Assembly (NCBI GenBank): GCA_903820565.1
Contig: CAIJHZ010000054.1
Coordinates: 1-8,447 of the forward strand
Length of the DNA: 8,447 nucleotides
Direction of reading: 5' to 3'
From: an uncultured Actinomycetes bacterium
GTDB taxonomy: Bacteria > Actinomycetota > Actinomycetes > Nanopelagicales > Nanopelagicaceae
This document shows positions 6,640 to 8,447 of the stretch, piece after piece; the first letter of the stretch is position 1; the number at the start of each line of letters is the position of its first letter. A model generated the notes under the pieces. That model had not been told where the DNA came from, ran no database searches, and saw only the letters and a list, made by a program, of their open reading frames with translations. Position numbers and translations under genes: made by a program.

Positions 6640-6651
6640 TTGAGAATTTTA
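6640..6651 (-). promoter_or_regulatory. Candidate leaderless -10 for the DUF4395 gene
   Basis: TAAAAT (6651-6646), five of six matches to the -10 consensus, then TCTCAA, 6 bases, then ATG. It lies in the 56-base gap after the thioredoxin gene. No clear -35 at 16-19 bases. Confidence 0.4.
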
Positions 6652-6695
6652 AAGATGTTACTGAAGTTAAGCGAGTTGCGAGTTATTCGCAGTTA

Positions 6696-7127
6696 CTATT
6701 GAATTGCAGAGATAGCTGCAAAGACTTGATCACGTTTTGGCGCGCCAGCTGCTCTACCGACTTCGTGACCATTGCGATCCAAAAATAGTGTTGTCGGAGT
6801 GCTACGAATGTCTAAGCTGCGTACTAGCTCCAAATTACCTTCGGCGTCGATCTCTACGTAAACAACTTCTGCCATTTCTGCAGTGACATCTTCAAGCAAC
6901 ATTCGCGTCGCTCGACATGGGCTGCAAAAGGCTGACGAGAACTGCACCAAGGTCACACGTGACCCCAAAGCCACCCCAATCATGCTTTCCGTGATCAGAC
7001 CTTTGTCTGATTTAACAACAACTTTGCCGCGTGAACGCTGATACCAAAGCCCGTATCCAGTTGCTAAGACTAGGACGATCACGATTGGAAGCAAAGATTT
7101 CACAGGGGTAGTCTGTACCAATGGCAA
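6696..7127 (-). CDS. Membrane-anchored thioredoxin-like protein
   Basis: The product is 143 residues from a TTG at 7127, or 135 from a GTG at 7103. The shorter form, starting MKSLLPIVIVLVLATGYGLWYQR, gives a textbook signal anchor and avoids overlapping glnR, so it may be the real start. A thioredoxin domain follows: RVTLVQFSSAFCSPCRATRMLLEDV with active site Cys68-Ser-Pro-Cys71 (long-form numbering), VYVEIDAEGN, LDIRSTPTTLFLD with the cis-proline at 111. The fold should face outside the membrane. CSPC differs from the usual CGPC, which would shift the redox potential. M. tuberculosis has a similar thioredoxin-like gene near glnR and mshD. Its downstream partner here is the DUF4395 membrane protein. 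Substrates are unknown. Confidence 0.85.
   Translation of the reverse strand: MPLVQTTPVKSLLPIVIVLVLATGYGLWYQRSRGKVVVKSDKGLITESMIGVALGSRVTLVQFSSAFCSPCRATRMLLEDVTAEMAEVVYVEIDAEGNLELVRSLDIRSTPTTLFLDRNGHEVGRAAGAPKRDQVFAAISAIQ
7085..7120 (+). promoter_or_regulatory. Candidate leaderless promoter of glnR
   Basis: TTGGAA (7085-7090) matches four of six -35 bases and is spaced 18 bases from TAGTCT (7109-7114). Six bases then precede the glnR ATG, so transcription would start at the start codon. No Shine-Dalgarno is present. The whole promoter lies within the N-terminal coding region of the divergent thioredoxin gene. Confidence 0.5.
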
Positions 7128-7801
7128 GGGTTCTTCTACTTACGAACACTCTTGGTGCCAGCGCAGAAGTGCTTCCTGCACTTGGTTTGCTGCAGCATCA
7201 AGTTCGCATCTTGCCTGCCGAAGCAAGTGTCTTGGTTGATGCTCCTGATGCCGATGTACTAATGATTGATGCGCGCCGTGATCTGCCAGCAACTAAATCT
7301 TTAACAAAGCTTCTAAATTCAACCGGTGTTGGTTGCCCCATCATTGCCATCACAACTGAAGGTGGATTAACCGCAGTTAATGCTGATTGGGGAATTGACG
7401 ATGTCATTCTCGATACAGCAGGACCTGCCGAAGTTGATGCACGGATTCGCATCGCACTCGGAAAGCATGCAATTGAAATGGTTGCATCTGATCCTCATAG
7501 CGGAGAAATAAGAAGCGGTGAAGTAACAATTGATGAATCGACTTACACTGCCCGCCTTAAAGGCAACGTTTTGGATTTAACTTTTAAAGAGTTTGAACTA
7601 TTGAAATACCTCGCACAACACCCAGGACGTGTGTTTACGCGTGCACAGTTGCTGCAAGAAATTTGGGGATACGACTACTTTGGTGGAACTCGCACAGTAG
7701 ATGTGCACATTCGCCGCCTACGTTCAAAACTAGGTCCTGAATTTGAAGCAATCATTGGCACAGTTCGAAATGTTGGTTATCGCTTTACCGTTGATGCTTA
7801 A
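7121..7801 (+). CDS. glnR: GlnR, orphan OmpR-type nitrogen response regulator
   Basis: The 226-residue protein has a receiver-like domain (1-115) and a winged-helix DNA-binding domain (about 128-224). It closely follows streptomycete GlnR: EVLPALGLL at 17-24, ARRDLP at 51-56, TTEGGL and ADWGIDDV, DTAGPAEVDAR, and the nearly invariant DNA-binding block from LDLTFKEFELLKYLAQHPGR through YDYFGGTRTVDVHIRRLRSKLG. Asp50 is kept, but the acidic pair normally near residue 8 and the receiver lysine are absent, as in other GlnR proteins, and no histidine kinase gene is adjacent. GlnR controls ammonium assimilation genes such as glnA and amtB in actinobacteria. It is divergent from the thioredoxin gene and sits 2 bases before mshD, the same glnR-mshD order as in mycobacteria. 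Confidence 0.95.
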   Translation: MARVLLLTNTLGASAEVLPALGLLQHQVRILPAEASVLVDAPDADVLMIDARRDLPATKSLTKLLNSTGVGCPIIAITTEGGLTAVNADWGIDDVILDTAGPAEVDARIRIALGKHAIEMVASDPHSGEIRSGEVTIDESTYTARLKGNVLDLTFKEFELLKYLAQHPGRVFTRAQLLQEIWGYDYFGGTRTVDVHIRRLRSKLGPEFEAIIGTVRNVGYRFTVDA

Positions 7802-7803
7802 CA

Positions 7804-8280
7804 ATGCGCCACATACTTAAGCTGCATCGCGATCTCAATGCGGATTCACTGCCACAAGCCGACCACGATTACACTATCGAAACCTTTGACCCTGAAATTC
7901 ATAAACAACAGTGGCTTGAGCTCAATAACCTAATCTTTTCTCACCATGCTGATCAGGGTAATTGGGCGATGCAAGATCTTGATAATCGGATCGCAGAACC
8001 ATGGTTTGATCCACATGGTTTTTTTCTGGCAACAGAAAGTGGCGTAATAGAAGGGTTTGTCTGGACCAAAATCCACCAAGACCTCATTAATCAAGACCCA
8101 GTAGGCGAGCTGTATGTAGTTGGCACGCATCCAGATCACGCAGGCAGAGGCATTGCCCGTGCTTTATCTGTGGAAGCAATCAATTACCTTGCCAATAAAG
8201 GGTTAAAACATGCGATTTTGTATGTGGATGCCGATAATGAAAAGGGCTTAAAACTATACGGATCGTTAGGGTTTAACTAA
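7804..8280 (+). CDS. mshD: Shortened MshD-like mycothiol synthase (single GNAT domain)
   Basis: MshD acetylates Cys-GlcN-Ins with acetyl-CoA, the last step of mycothiol synthesis. Usual MshD has two GNAT domains in about 300 residues; this one has 158. The first 17 residues (MRHILKLHRDL...) resemble the last strand and linker of the missing N-terminal domain. The rest matches the catalytic C-terminal domain: HHADQGNW, EPWFDPHGFFLA, GFVWTKIH, GELYVVGTHP, the acetyl-CoA loop AGRGIARAL (113-121), ILYVDADN and LYGSLGF. Glu102 and Tyr152 correspond to the catalytic Glu and Tyr of the M. tuberculosis enzyme, by my recalled alignment. The protein stops one residue after LGF, dropping roughly 15 residues that would form the last strand. 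It starts 2 bases after glnR, so translation is probably coupled. Its stop overlaps the stop of the convergent gene by two bases. Confidence 0.82.
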   Translation: MRHILKLHRDLNADSLPQADHDYTIETFDPEIHKQQWLELNNLIFSHHADQGNWAMQDLDNRIAEPWFDPHGFFLATESGVIEGFVWTKIHQDLINQDPVGELYVVGTHPDHAGRGIARALSVEAINYLANKGLKHAILYVDADNEKGLKLYGSLGFN

Positions 8281-8447
8281 CGCGCCAAGAAGATTTGAGA
8301 AACAGTCTTAGCCAGAATTGGTGAGGCCTCATTCCAGCTGATTCCATACACTTTTAGAAATGCTTCCTCAAAAGTTAATCCGTTTGAAACCTCAACAATT
8401 AGTTGTGTCGGTGAATCAATACCTTTAAGCGCCACCAGGCACTCCAT
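8277..8447 (-). CDS. C-terminal part of an unidentified protein, continuing past the right edge
   Basis: The minus strand is open from the window edge to a TAG at 8279-8277, giving 56 residues that begin MECLVALKG at the edge and end SQIFLAR. The composition is protein-like: GIDSPTQLIVEVSNGLTFEEAFLKVYGISWNEASPILAKTV in sequence order, with the segments GLTFEEAF and YGISWNEA. Short G-x-(S/T)-x-E-E-A-F helices ending in Y-G-x-S-W-x-E are common at the C-termini of gluzincin-type (peptidase MA-like) metallopeptidases, so that is one possibility, but no catalytic motif is in view. The ATG at the edge may simply be an internal Met. The stop overlaps the convergent mshD stop, indicating tight packing. 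Confidence 0.65.
   Translation of the reverse strand: MECLVALKGIDSPTQLIVEVSNGLTFEEAFLKVYGISWNEASPILAKTVSQIFLAR

Noticed and set aside
6671..6690. Tandem GCGAGTT repeat and short GCGA/TCGC stem after the thioredoxin gene
   Set aside because: It is two 7-base copies and a 4-base stem only, without a following T run, so it is too weak to call a terminator or regulatory repeat.
7198..7452. Minus-strand 84-codon open frame opposite glnR
   Set aside because: It lies wholly inside the strongly conserved GlnR coding frame and resembles no family.
8271..8310. Frameshift that would extend MshD beyond LGF
   Set aside because: Neither of the other two frames continues with a family-like final strand, and the region codes for the convergent minus-strand gene, so the stop appears genuine.
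1..8447. Mobile elements, CRISPR arrays, tRNA or other RNA genes, phage or defence systems
   Set aside because: I saw no transposase or integrase motif, no regularly spaced repeats and no tRNA-like cloverleaf; almost every base is accounted for by housekeeping-type genes.

Overview
This window looks like a compact chromosome segment from a mycothiol-producing actinobacterium with modest GC content. It carries mshA, a shortened mshD, glnR, carD next to an LpqE-like lipoprotein, and gpmA next to mshA and a YbjN gene, all typical of Actinomycetes. The AT-leaning base composition, very short intergenic gaps and trimmed genes recall streamlined freshwater actinobacteria (acI / Nanopelagicales type). 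That placement is an inference from style and gene content, not from a marker-gene comparison.

Layout. The left edge holds the first 21 codons of carD on the minus strand, divergent from a plus-strand lpqE-like lipoprotein gene (170-703). That gene converges on a long minus-strand array running from about 7127 down to 720: membrane-anchored thioredoxin, DUF4395 membrane protein, Nur/Fur-type metalloregulator, YgfZ folate-binding protein, a 42-codon single-helix membrane ORF, nitrobindin-like heme protein, Rhizobium etli-type asparaginase, MshA (with a one-base frame break), YbjN-domain protein and phosphoglycerate mutase. Divergent from the thioredoxin are glnR and, 2 bases downstream, a one-domain mshD. 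The mshD stop overlaps the stop of a minus-strand gene that leaves the window at the right edge. The only gene-free stretch over 100 bases is the carD/lpqE divergent region (64-169).

How the genes may work together. Much of the array concerns thiol, heme and Fe-S chemistry: mycothiol synthesis (MshA, MshD), a thioredoxin paired with a membrane protein carrying a CLGC motif, YgfZ for Fe-S enzyme maintenance, a nitrobindin-type heme barrel, and a regulator with the histidines of a nickel site. Nitrogen metabolism is represented by GlnR and the asparaginase. From memory of M. tuberculosis, these blocks are separate there (mshA-ybjN-gpm1; ygfZ/nitrobindin/thioredoxin/glnR/mshD; carD/lpqE), whereas here they lie next to each other.

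The points most worth checking are the mshA frame break, the unusually short MshD, the unlisted small membrane ORF coupled to nitrobindin, and a recurring TAnnnT hexamer exactly 6 bases before several start codons, which suggests leaderless transcription. I found no mobile element, CRISPR array, RNA gene or clear intrinsic terminator.
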